A DNA stretch of 64,000 nucleotides from Romanomermis culicivorax (Eukaryota > Nematoda > Enoplea > Mermithida > Mermithidae), in contig CAWUHX010000217.1 of assembly GCA_963922205.1 (NCBI GenBank), forward strand, positions 577,250 through 641,249. Reading direction: 5' to 3'. Below the pieces are notes generated by a model that saw nothing but the letters and a program-made list of their open reading frames with translations, searched no databases and was not told the DNA's origin. Positions within the stretch are counted from its first letter, which is position 1. Each line of letters starts with the position of its first letter. Of the stretch, positions 1-9,975 are shown piece after piece. The translations under genes and the position numbers were made by a program.

Positions 1-150
1 GTTTGAAGCGACCCAAACAAAGCTGCATATTTTTCTTTTCGGGTGAGCCATTTTGCTTATCTATGGCGTTGTGAGGACTGTGCCAAAACCTCGAATCAAT
101 GGATTTTTGAATTATATCTGTGGAGAAGTTTTGTTTACACTATTTTCTTA

Positions 151-368
151 AGGCCCTGTCATACTTCACCGCGCGGTACCGCCTTTGAAGTATGAATAGG
201 TTTTTGCAATTTTTGCGGCGCCGCGCGGCGCCCCGTCAGGTTTCAACTAAACCAATACACATTTTTTGATAAGAGCAAAATCCAAAAGTAGAAAAGCGGC
301 GCCGCCTGTTAGTATGAATAGGACAACCGGCACCGCGCGGTACCGCGCGGCGAAGTATGACAGGGCCT
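151..368. mobile_element. Short PIF/Harbinger-like MITE, 218 bp
   Basis: Terminal inverted repeats AGGCCCTGTCATACTTC and GAAGTATGACAGGGCCT bound the element. It is flanked by TTA at 148-150 and 369-371, a 3-bp target duplication of the TNA type typical of PIF/Harbinger transposons. The inside is GC-rich, with palindromic CCGCGCGGTACCG stretches near both ends. It has no coding capacity, and the ORFs crossing it are incidental. The superfamily is inferred from duplication and ends only. Confidence 0.8.
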
Positions 369-371
369 TTA

Positions 372-1017
372 GTCTTCCCAAGTTGATAAATCGACGAAGC
401 CATAATGCAGTACGCCGAATCATCCCGAAAGAGTTCAAAAAATATTCTTGTTTTGTTTTTACAACTGGCTAACACTTTCATACAGGCTATAGATGTATCG
501 GGTTTGCATATTTTGATAATATCGGATTCGTGTCCAAAATTTTATGGATATCGGGTCCTGGTCTAAAATTTTATGAATAGAAGGTCCTGGTCCACCAAAC
601 TAGTAGGTAATTTCGGGTCCGGGTGCTAAGTCAGTCCCACAGATGATGATCTAATCAATAGAGTGTTTGCTACATTTCATTTTTCAATAGTTAACTGATC
701 TTTGATCACGTTCTGTAACATAGGTATTTGTGTTCAGCTGTATGACTATTTTATACATTAGACCTGAATTAGAATTGTAACAATTTTTTGGGTTCGGGTC
801 CAGGTCCAAAATTTTTTAAATCTCGGGTCTGGCAGAGTTCACTACATTCGCTATTTAGGCAAATTTTGTTCGAATTTGTGTTGCAAGATAGAAAATTGAA
901 TGTTACACCCGCACAAACTGTTGAATTTCGTATTGTTACAAAATTTAACTCGACCGCCAAAACAACGACAACAGTCAAAGTTTTCTTATTCAACAGGTAT
1001 CTCAAGCATACCTGTAA
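372..1017. repeat. Gene-free stretch with degenerate CGGGTCC / CCAAAATTTT repeats
   Basis: Between about 498 and 835 a short phrase, roughly CGGGTCCTGGTCCAAAATTTT in split form, recurs in diverged copies (near 530, 555, 590, 785 and 820). I see no coding signal in the rest. Near 992-1017 the sequence CAGGTATCTCAAGCATACCTG is a short imperfect palindrome. Confidence 0.4.
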
Positions 1018-1019
1018 TT

Positions 1020-1048
1020 GGGAGGGGGGTTGGGGGGACCCCCCTCCC
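1020..1048. repeat. G-run/C-run inverted repeat
   Basis: GGGAGGGGGGT faces ACCCCCCTCCC across a G-rich spacer, giving an 11-bp stem. The G-runs could alternatively form a quadruplex. Further C-runs follow at about 1140-1190. The open frames over this low-complexity DNA are artefacts. Confidence 0.6.
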
Positions 1049-1750
1049 AACTTGGCCAACCATATACCCAACCCCCAACCCCCCACTTTGGAAAAAATTG
1101 GCAAAAAAATGTGTTTTTGGCCTTTTTGGGAAAAATTTCGACTTTTTTCGACCCCCTCCCCCAAAATTTCGGATTTACCCCCCCCCCCCCAACTGGTCGG
1201 ACCTCTCAAGCCCGGTTCATACTTCTGCTCGGCGAGCAAATTTACCCCAAGCACGCTCGCCGAGCTTGCTCGCCAAGCATGCTCGGAGTTCGTTCATACT
1301 TCGCGAGCAAATTTTTCTCCTAAAATGCATACTTATTTCCTTCCATGTATGAACCATGAAATCAGTAAGGTAAAGTGCGGTGACTTTGATCAGGGGCGAC
1401 TTTGTCAGAGTTTGCTAAATGAATGAGATTTGATAACTATTTGAGATCAGCAGGTTATATTTGCTGTGTAGACAACCACTCCTGTGAGCTATCATAATGT
1501 AGAAAATTTAATCATATACCAAAAAAATTACAGCCGTTATTAATTTTCAAAGTGTCGAATTTTGAAAAGCTGATTTTTTGAGCTGAAAAAAAGTCGGATT
1601 TTACCCATTGTAGGATTACTTTTTCAGCCCTTCATAGGTTTTCGATAGCGGGGAGAACGGCTAACATAGTGGTTGTGCAGAAAAATGCACCCAAGAGCCG
1701 CAGTAAAACTAGCGGTTTGTGGGGGACTTTGATCAACATGTGGGTTACGT

Positions 1751-1788
1751 TGATCGCACTACAATTCATATATATTATAGTGCGATCA
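1751..1788. repeat. Hairpin TGATCGCACTA / TAGTGCGATCA
   Basis: Perfect 11-bp arms (1751-1761 and 1778-1788) flank a 16-nt AT-rich loop. Related words (GACTTTGATCA, GGGGACTTTGATCAAC) occur on both sides at about 1380-1400 and 1720-1740, so this is probably an internal part of a transposon. Confidence 0.6.
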
Positions 1789-1831
1789 AAGTAGCCCCTA
1801 AAAGTTTGTCAAGATTTGTCCAACAAAGAAG

Positions 1832-2023
1832 TTGATCCATTCCTTGACGTTTGTTGGAAGGCCACTATCAAAAGACTACATTTCGGCAATAGTCGACGAC
1901 GATTATATTCGTAAAAACCAACCCAAAATTTTGGGAAAATCAGAGACAGTTGGATCAGAATGGTTCCGAAAATTCTTGAAACATCATCATAGTTCCCTAT
2001 TGGAACGCAACTACTGTCCATGA
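1832..2023 (+). pseudogene. Pogo/CENP-B-type transposase fragment
   Basis: A 63-residue open frame resembles the second helix-turn-helix of the CENP-B/Tc5 DNA-binding region of pogo-like transposases: a stretch with KILGKSE, then WFRKFLKHH and LLERN, matching the usual W-x-x-x-F-x-x-RH ... L-x-x-R pattern. No DDE catalytic domain follows, and the surrounding frames are broken. It is therefore read as a relic, not a gene. The family assignment rests on pattern recall, not on an alignment. Confidence 0.4.
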
Positions 2024-2994
2024 TGATGTAAACACATTAGCAGCAACGGAGAATAATTTACAAGAAGCAGAAGTTGCTACAACGAGTATAATAACCTAAT
2101 TTACCTCCCGTATTTTTTTGGGCGAGCTATGATCGATAATATCCTGTGTTCTACGACAATTTTTGCATTAATCAGCCCTGCATGAGATTACTTACTGGGC
2201 GTAAAAGTGTAAATCTTGGGTCACTTTTGGTTAATTGTGATAAGAAAAACGTTGAATGTAATGACAATGTGCTTTTTTCCTTCAATGCTTTATGACACCA
2301 TGGTTGATGAAAAATTTTCAGCCTTCACATCCTGAAAAAGTATGCTTAAAAATCGTTCAATTTCCTTAATTCACGAAGAATTATTCAACAATATCATGTT
2401 GAGAGCAAAATTTTTCGAGATAAAATACTTTTTCAAATTAAGTGTTCTATAATTTCTATTGTATTCAAAAAGTTTTATAGTGAAACTTTCGTGTGATCAC
2501 CGATGTAGGGCATTCTTTAATTTACAAGCACTTAATAAAAAAGAGATAAAAATAAGTCTTGTACCTGAGAGAAAGTTTTCAAGGAGCAGTTTTTGAGATT
2601 AAGCAAAAAATTAAATTCTGAACAAACCAGGAAGTATTTTATTTCTTATTTCCCCGTCTCGTTTCTCAAAACAGAAATTAGTATTTAAAAGTAATAAGAT
2701 GAGCCATTTTTCATTTCCACTGCTTATTTACAATAAATAATAAACAAGCATGTAACATGGCGAGTAGGTGTTTGTGTTACACTTTATAAACTAAACATAT
2801 TTTTTTGATCCTTGACCTGGTTTGCTAGATGCCTCTGACCCAACCCGTGACTCGGTTTGGTATTTTTACTGCCTGGCCCAACCCGATATTTTCTGGCCGG
2901 ATACATGCCTACTACCGACCGATCAGAGCGCCCATAATTTGGTATTGATCATGCGCGCATTGTTTAATTTTTGATAAATTAGCCCAGTCTGAGA
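2024..2994. other. AT-rich DNA with no recognised gene
   Basis: I see no convincing open frames, splice-bounded exons or tandem repeats here. It lies inside the possible 2-kb inverted-repeat element. Confidence 0.4.
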
Positions 2995-3712
2995 CGTGCC
3001 TATACTTATAACATGGTGTTGCTCGCCGAGCATGCTCAGAAGAGTAGAAAAATATTCTACTACCCCAAGCACGCTCGGCGAGCAAATTTTTTGTGCTCGG
3101 GGTTCTGCTTGCCGTGCAAATATTTGCGCGCCGAGCATGCTCGGCGAACAGCTTGCTGGAAGCTGCGCTCGCCGAACACAGCTCCGAGCATGGTCGCCGA
3201 GCAACGAGCAGAAGTATGAACCGGGCTTTACAGGTATGCTCTCAAGGACATAAAAGAGTAACCTGCCGCTAAAAACAAATTTTCATACGTGCTGGAAAAC
3301 TTGGTATCTCATATCGTGAATTAGTTTGATTCGTGTCATTTTTCTGCTTCTAAGCATTCACGAACCGCTTGAAATTTTTTGGGCTGTCAGTCAGCGAAGG
3401 AGGTAGGTTAGAATTTTGTTTTTCTTCAAATTTATCAAAGAAAAACCTTCTATTCATCTAGCAACATATTTTCCACAGCGAAATATCATGCTAGATAAGC
3501 ACTTTTTAAACTCTAATGTTACTCCTTCGGAATTTAGTAGATTAGAAAAATCATTTTTCTTTGTATATTCTTATGGTGACTTTCTCTTCTATCTTTTGAT
3601 TTTTTTCATCGCCTTTTTGATTTCGACAGCCAAAATTTGCATTCATATCAAGATGTGAAAATATAACTGGTTCTGCTTTTCTGATTCTGAAAATTGTTAA
3701 CTTTCTTTGCAG

Positions 3713-4205
3713 AGAAATTTTACAACTAGCAGGTCGTGCTATGCAATGTAACGGAAATTTCGAAATAGATTTGCCTTACGGCGGCGTTGGCGGCTATTGT
3801 CAATTCCCGGGTGCTAAAATTTACCAATACATCCAACAATTTTATTCTAGCCAAAAAAACTTGCAAACTCAGTTGTACGACGATTACCAAGTGCATGGCT
3901 GGCTGTCGGACTTCAATATTCGACACAATTATAGTTCGGCGTTCTATTTGGATCAAATTTCGGACAAAATTTTAATGTATAAAAGTGAATTTAGCCAAAT
4001 TTACTCCAATTTAAGGTTGGAACTGTTGAAAACTTTTCACGAAGATACGGCTGACGAATTTTTATACGAATACATCGAACCGGATTTGACCAAAATTAAT
4101 AAATTGGAACAAAAAGCTCGTGAATTGGCCAATATTGCTTATTTTCCGGCCAGACCTTTTCCCATTCGCACTAAAGTGAAACAACAAGAGAAGAAAGGTC
4201 AATAA
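3713..4205 (+). CDS. 3'-terminal exon of an unrecognised protein-coding gene
   Basis: A good acceptor (CTTTCTTTGCAG, ending at 3712) opens a frame of about 163 codons that closes with TAA at 4203-4205. The translated exon has an aromatic, glycine-rich start (DLPYGGVGGYCQFPGAKIY), then a charged helical middle and a lysine-rich tail (KVKQQEKKGQ). Codon use and composition look like real protein, unlike the flanks. I do not recognise the family. No upstream exon can be placed with confidence, because the first 3.7 kb is mostly transposon debris. The 5' part may lie off the left edge. Confidence 0.6.
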
Positions 4206-4571
4206 TAATGTTAAAATTGCACCGAGTACGATAATGTTTTACCGAGATATTCTATGGTTCTCAGCGTGTATGCACAGGATGGTAGAGCTTTACGGGGCTC
4301 GCATATACTTTCCACCACGAATTCCAGAACCTTAGGAGAGGAACGTGCATCGAAATATAACTTATTTTGTACGTGAAAAATTATTTAGAGTTCTAACTTT
4401 TCAGTTCTGAATTCTACAGTTGAAATTAAGATTTTAAGTTGAAACGCTTCAAATTCGTTTTGTTTCGTTGAAATAATTCATCATATTTCGAGTGGGTTGT
4501 TCTCATGAATGGCACATCAAAATTTATTGAACCAAATTCAAAATCAAACAATTTCGGTCACTTTGCGTGTT
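4206..4571. other. 3' flank, no gene seen
   Basis: AT-rich sequence following the terminal exon. No clean AATAAA was found immediately downstream of the stop. Confidence 0.3.
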
Positions 4572-5141
4572 CAGGCATGCACGGCAAGAATTTTCCAGGG
4601 GGGTTCTTGGACTTTCTATCCAGGGGATAGAGGGATGGGCGAACAAAAAAAGTTTTGCAAGCTTGTTTTTCATACAAAATATGCACAAAAATCATCAAAA
4701 AATCTGTAGTGGGAAAACTTCACGGGAATATTTGGCTATTTTTTTTATTCCAGGGGAGTGGCCAGGGTCCCAGGTAAGCGGGTTTACCCCTACCCCCTAT
4801 GTGCGTGTTGCATCTAATTTATTGTGTTTATTTTTTTAGTCTACCCTTCAAAAAATTCCAGAAATACTGTGCATCACGCATGCACATAGAGGGGTTGAAA
4901 GGTAAGGTCTACTGCCTGAGATCTTGGACACTCCCCCTGACCCGAAAAAGGTCGTCAAACACCTTCCTGAACCTTTTCGAAAAGTTGTTTTTTTCGATTA
5001 TTTTTATGTATATTTTGTTTGAAAAACATCTTTGCGGAGTTATCTTTTTGTTTTTTGCTAACCCAGCCCCACCCCCTCTCGACGAAAAGCCGGAAAATCC
5101 TGCCCCTAGAAAATTCTTGCCGTGCATGTCTGCTGTGCATG
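4572..5141. mobile_element. Fold-back (long inverted repeat) element, possibly hAT-like
   Basis: The left arm (CAGGCATGCACGGCAAGAAT at 4572) is mirrored on the right (ATTCTTGCCGTGCATG at about 5112-5128). Similarity continues inward for over 100 bp at about 80%. Flanking TGCGTGTT (4564-4571) and TACGTGTT (5142-5149) match at 7 of 8 positions, as an old 8-bp target duplication would. A smaller nested inverted pair, TATGTGCGTG and CACGCATGCACATA, lies in the middle. It has no coding content. Confidence 0.55.
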
Positions 5142-6644
5142 TACGTGTTTCTTCAACTATACCTATATCATTTAGCATTTCTTTATGATGCTAAACTTTA
5201 CGTTCGAATGCCATAGTCCTTTTTAATTAGACCTCAAATTTTTTGTGACTATATAAAAACGATTCAGGCGTCGCATATCGTTTCAAATTTCGTTTCTTCT
5301 TTTTCTGTTAATTACCCATTTCCGACAGAAACGCGCATTTTTTACCAAAATTCGCCAAAAAATTATTTTCGATACAATAACAACATGTATATTTATCGGC
5401 TGCTGTCCTTTTAAAATTGCATGCAAAGAAAAATCGCGCTCAAATATGAGGACGTCATAATTATATAATAATTTGAAAAGTCATGTGATCTTTTTTTCGT
5501 TTTATTTGTTTTTTTAATCAAAAAGTCGCGTTAATTGTGTACAGCTAGTTTTCACTTTTTTCGACGTCGAAATTCAACGATATTCACCTTTAAGTTATTG
5601 TAAAAACTTGCGCACGGATTATGCAAACTTTCTTCTGTGAATAGCTCTAGACTTTTCGTGCGCTTTTTGTCCAAAAGTCGATACTTGCATTCTGGAAAAA
5701 AGTAGTAGCACACTCTAAATTTCCTACATTTAGGGCAAACATGTAATCGACACATTGTGTACGGGTTTTTAGCGGTTCTGTATAAAATATTTTTCGTCTT
5801 CTTGTTCATTTTTCCGAGCAAACGATTCTAAATTTGATTATAGTAATAAAAGTTTCCTCTTTCAACTTGTTCAGTTTCATTGTTTCTGTCTTCTTCTTCG
5901 CTAGTTTCATTCTTTACTGACCTCAGTTTCTCGCGCTCTTGATTTTAGAGAAAGCAGACGCCAAGCGTTTTTGTTTCTAGCCTATTTTTTCTAAATGAGC
6001 CTGGGGAGGAAAGAGATATGTCCATGCGAGCGCCTTTTTTCTCTAGTTGACTGTGGTGCTCGCAAGAGAACGTAGGATAGAAAGTTACTCCGATTTCCTT
6101 GCATTTCCAGTTTCATTTCAAAAAATTCTCGAACTTCGTAAATCTTGAATAAGATATGTAATCGTCCTGGAAAGCTCAAAAAAATTGAAGGTTGGTTAGA
6201 ACTTTTCTATCAACTTAATATTCTCAATTTTCTTTGGTCTAATGGTCTCATATTGTATGATATTGAAAATTTTGAGAAAATTGATCAATCACATGTCTAA
6301 AACGTGAATTTTCGAAGAGCACGTGCTTTATTGGATTATAATTAAGCATTTCCAAACGAAGGCCTGAGTTCATTTGAGGACTGAGCTGGGATGTTCCAAT
6401 AAGAGCAAGCTCAAAAAGAGCGAAACCTAAAAGACTGATTCTCGAATGAGTGAAACCCAGAAACAGCGATTTTCAAAAGAGTACATCATTTTCAATGAAC
6501 AGATTTGATCAAAGATATACAGGGTGTCCAAAAGAACGATAATTTTTGGCAACTGTCGAACGGTGCAAACTGCAAGTTATTGGATGCAGTTCGCCGCGCA
6601 TGTCGGAAAACAATGTGCTTGATAGATAATATCCTTGTTTAATA
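5142..6644. other. Gene-poor spacer with degenerate GAGCGAAAC repeats
   Basis: Mostly AT-rich unique sequence. At about 6390-6490, copies of a phrase like CAAAAAGAGCGAAACC recur. They are the reverse complement of the tandem repeat at 10865-11065. A low-confidence minus-strand frame at 5552-5821 is listed separately. Confidence 0.3.
5552..5821 (-). CDS. Possible small cysteine-containing protein (doubtful)
   Basis: An 89-codon frame contains VCPKC, a nearby C and FPEC, a spacing that faintly recalls a zinc ribbon, followed by a basic stretch. No promoter, splice or polyadenylation evidence supports it, and composition is only weakly protein-like. It could be chance or a transposon relic. Confidence 0.15.
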   Translation of the reverse strand: MLGKMNKKTKNILYRTAKNPYTMCRLHVCPKCRKFRVCYYFFPECKYRLLDKKRTKSLELFTEESLHNPCASFYNNLKVNIVEFRRRKK

Positions 6645-7139
6645 TCATAGGTGGCGCGATAGCGTCAACCTATAATATACTTGGCCCCCAAACTTCATGC
6701 CCCCCCTAGAGTCCAAACGGTAAGAGCTAGAACCTTCGGGCTTTTTGCATAATATCGGGCATAGGGGGCAAACTATGGGGTGCCTTTTATCATTTCGCCT
6801 CTGTCTGCAAGTGGTGCTCGGTGAGTCCCCAAAAACATACAAAAAACGCACTTTTTAAGGCCCCCCAGTTCCACCATGCCCAGCAATGGGTGTGCCATAT
6901 CCAACCCCCATACTTCGGCCTAAGCATCTTAGGGGTGCAATCTCAAATGCAATTTTTATTTTTTCTGAAATATGGCCTCAATTCGATTATATGGTTGTCC
7001 ATAGTCCCTAGAACTGCAAAATTTGGCAATTTTGTTATATAAACTTAACGGCTTCAAAAAAATAATTTTTTGCTGCTTTATGCACTACGGTGCCCGAATT
7101 TTTTGTAGTTTCAATTGAACCGGTAGTCTTATTGAGATT

Positions 7140-8160
7140 TTTGGTGTGAAAGTGTTTTCGATCATGAGGAGTTCAATGGACGCGGTCACTTCACACAAAA
7201 AATCATCATTGTGTGAATTTTTGGAGTAATGGGTTTTCGGCTATTGAGAATTTGATTGACGCAGTCACTTTACACGAAAAATTATTCTGGTTGTAAACAA
7301 TCATATTTTCGTAATTTTTTAGTGGAAGGGTTTTTGACTATGGGGAATTCAATGAATGGGGTCACTTTACACAAAAAATTGTTGTGGATGTAAATAAGCG
7401 TATTTGCGTGATTTTTTGGTGGAAGGGGTTTTCGAGCATTGGGAATTCAGTGAACGCCGTCACTTTACACAAAAATTATCTAGGGTGTAAACTAACATAT
7501 TTTATGAAAATTGTGAGGAAAGGGTTTTCGACACAAGGAATTTAATGAATGCGATCACTTTACACAAAAAATTATCCCTGGTATAATCAAGCTATTTTTG
7601 TGATCTTCTGGTTGAAAGAGTTTTCGACTGAAACGAATTCAATGGATGCGGTCACTTTACACAAAAAAATCATTAATTTAAATGAAGGTACTCCCATGAC
7701 TTTTTCGAGGAAAAAGTTTTTGACCTTTGGGAATTTGATGGACGCGGTCATTCTACACGAAAAATGATCCCGGTTGCAAACAAGCGTATTTTTGTGATAA
7801 TTTGGGGCAAGGAGTTCGGACCACGGGGAATTCATCAAATGCGGTCACTTTACATAAAAAATTATCCCGGATGTAAACAATCGTATTTTCGTGATTTTGT
7901 GTGGGTTTTCGACCACGGGGAACTTAATGGATGCAATCGCTTTACACTCAAAATTATATTGAGTGTATACAAATGTATTTCTGCGATTTTTACGGGAAGA
8001 TATTTCTGACCTTGGGAAATTCAATGCACACAGTCACTTCACACAAAAAAATGTGTGTAAACCGAGGTATTTCTGAGGTTTTTTGGGTTGACGGTTTCTT
8101 GATCATGAAAAATTCAATGGAAACGATCACTTTACACTATGTTTGCAATGTGTTTTAAGT
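7140..8160 (+). repeat. Minisatellite, units of about 80-90 bp
   Basis: About a dozen diverged units contain CACTTTACACAAAAAATTAT, then GTGTAAAC, then GATTTTTTGGTGGAAGGG and GGGGAATTCAATGAATGC-like blocks. Each unit holds TTTACAC facing GTGTAAA across 15-20 nt, so each can form a small hairpin. The open frames across it are by-products of the repeat. Confidence 0.75.
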
Positions 8161-8323
8161 TTTATGTAGTTTACACATTTTTTACTTTTACCGAAAGTCA
8201 GAATTCGTGGCTTTAAGATTGTTTTTTATCGTTTCTTTGATGTAAAAATGACCAAATTTAAAACTATAATGTGCTTCTACGAAGGTTTTCATGCATCGCT
8301 GAGACCCACTAAAAAGAGGTGGA

Positions 8324-9975
8324 CTAGTTCATTAGAAAATGCCCCTATGGGGGAGAAAATAGAAGAATATACTTGTTTAGAGGGTTGTCAAGCCAGAAAA
8401 AGAAGTGGACTAGATTTTTGAGAACTTGACTCAGACTTGGAAAAAATTCAATTTCATTTGGATTTTCATTCTTTCTCAAAAATTTTCCATGCCTGTGAAA
8501 AAGTATATTCTGCAGCTGAGTGCATCAACACACTTTCCAACCAAACATGTACATCTCTGAATTTTTTAGGAGGGTACAGGGGTGGACCTTGATTTTTTTG
8601 GCGTTTTTTGAGACAAAAATTCAAAAAAAGTTGGCCAAAAAATTTTTTGCGCTGCAAATTTTTCAGTTGCAAAATTTTGTGGAAGTTTGTACCCCCATGT
8701 CCCCTCTCATCACACATGTTTGCTTCCAACTGTGTTAAACATTTTTACTGAATTTGGTGTCAACAAAAGGAATCAACTGTGGGAAGGTGGTACATAAAAT
8801 CCTACCCAGCTTTTTTAGAAAAAAAGCTACAGCGCAAAGTCTTTCGATTGTGCAAGATACGTTCTATTCACTCATTTTATATAACAAATCATATAGAATT
8901 CACTCCGTAAATTCTACTGATTACAAGCTATAAACAAATTTATTTTCCTCTATTTAACTATTGAACAAAATAGCATCATTCACAGTTTTAGCATCATTCA
9001 CATCGCATCCCTGTCACTCCCGTCCTGCTTTAAAAAAAGTCGTTTTGTTACCGAGGGAGTGCGAGTATAGTGGGGGAGAACTGGGTATGGGATTGGGCAC
9101 ACACCCCTAATATAGGCATGGCTAAACCAGGAGCATTTTGGCATGCTTTACCCCGTTCTCCCATTTGCAAATCGGTGCCCAATGACTGTAACCAAGGCCC
9201 AGTTGCACTAAAGGGGTCTGAGCTCGAGCTCAAGATCATCTCGAACAAAAATGTGACTCGGTTTGATCTCAAGTTCGGTATAATTTGAATGTCATCAGGA
9301 CTATAACGAGCTCGCTGTTGCGATTATCCCCAGCTCGAGCTGTCACGTTGCAGTAATATTTTCGCATAATTTTCTCATCTCTAAAGCAAATAAATATAAA
9401 GATTTGTGCAATTCCTAACTCGAATTTACACCTCAGTATTAGTTAATCCTGAAGTGAGTATTGTTTGTGCACTGGAAGAGAATAATTTCGACATTGCGAT
9501 TTGCTCAAACTCAGGATTATCAATTTACTCTCGATGTTGAGATTATCCTCATGTTGGGTTAGGGCAACCAACCCCAGGTTTCTTTATAGTTCTGAAAATG
9601 ACTATAATATGCCTCCTTCACATTTTTCAGCTAGTTTGAGAGGCAGAAGTTTTGAATCCGGTCACTTGTTGGAATGCTACTGGTTCGCCATTTCTTTACA
9701 TTTGAAGTCATGTGCATATAATTTTAATATAGAAAAATGTTACCGTAGTTGATGCCAGGGGAACGACAAAATACACGATGCTGCAGAATGTACTTTTTCG
9801 CGGACGTGAAATTTTTTTTTTGAAAAAGAATGAAAATCCAATATAACGAAAGTAATTTTTTCCAACTTTAACCCAGGTTCTCGAAAATCTAGTCCACTTC
9901 TTTTTCTGGCTTGGCAACTATCCAAGCAAGTATATTCTTTTTTCTGCCCCATCGGGACATTTTCTAATAAACTAG
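8324..9975. repeat. 1.65-kb module with about 200-bp inverted ends
   Basis: The left end (CTAGTTCATTAGAAAATGCC at 8324) is an inverted copy of the right end (to 9975). Similarity runs about 200 bp inward through the AGAAAAAGAAGTGGACTAG block to the CTGCAG region. The same module recurs at 31446-33185, and its left end at 52678. It could be a separate TIR transposon that became part of the Helitron-like unit. The middle carries AGCTCGAGCT-type words and no gene. Confidence 0.65.

Larger units (their letters stand above)
1209..3227. mobile_element. 2.0-kb element with long GC-rich inverted ends (PIF/Harbinger-like, degenerate)
   Basis: The left end AGCCCGGTTCATACTTCTGC is the exact reverse complement of the right end ending at 3227. 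Flanking TCA (left) and TTA (right) could be a TNA duplication with one mismatch. Both ends then carry many short palindromic copies of GCTCGGCGAGCA-like words (1230-1320 and 3010-3205). The interior holds a pogo-like transposase remnant at 1832-2023 and otherwise about 1 kb of AT-rich DNA with no recognisable genes. It may instead be two small MITEs facing each other. Confidence 0.5.
6645..9975 (+). mobile_element. Helitron-like element, copy 1 (3.33 kb, non-autonomous)
   Basis: It starts TCATAGGTGGCGCGA directly after an A. It ends CTAG directly before a T, and a TGCCCC-ATC-GGGACA hairpin lies about 12 nt before CTAG. TC start, CTRR end, terminal hairpin and A/T insertion are the hallmarks of Helitrons. 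The same start recurs at 20818 and 51159 and the same end at 33185, each with the same flanking bases. Inside are about 480 bp of unique sequence, a minisatellite (7140-8160) and a 1.65-kb module with inverted ends (8324-9975). No Rep/helicase frame is present, so it depends on another copy for movement. Confidence 0.6.

Noticed and set aside
788..1426. A 212-codon plus-strand frame and overlapping frames
   Set aside because: They cross G/C-runs and the inverted end of a transposon, and composition (Pro, Lys, Phe runs) reflects low complexity.
7140..8160. Regular repeats considered as a CRISPR array
   Set aside because: Whole 80-90-bp units are diverged tandem copies with no constant-repeat/unique-spacer pattern, and the DNA is eukaryotic.
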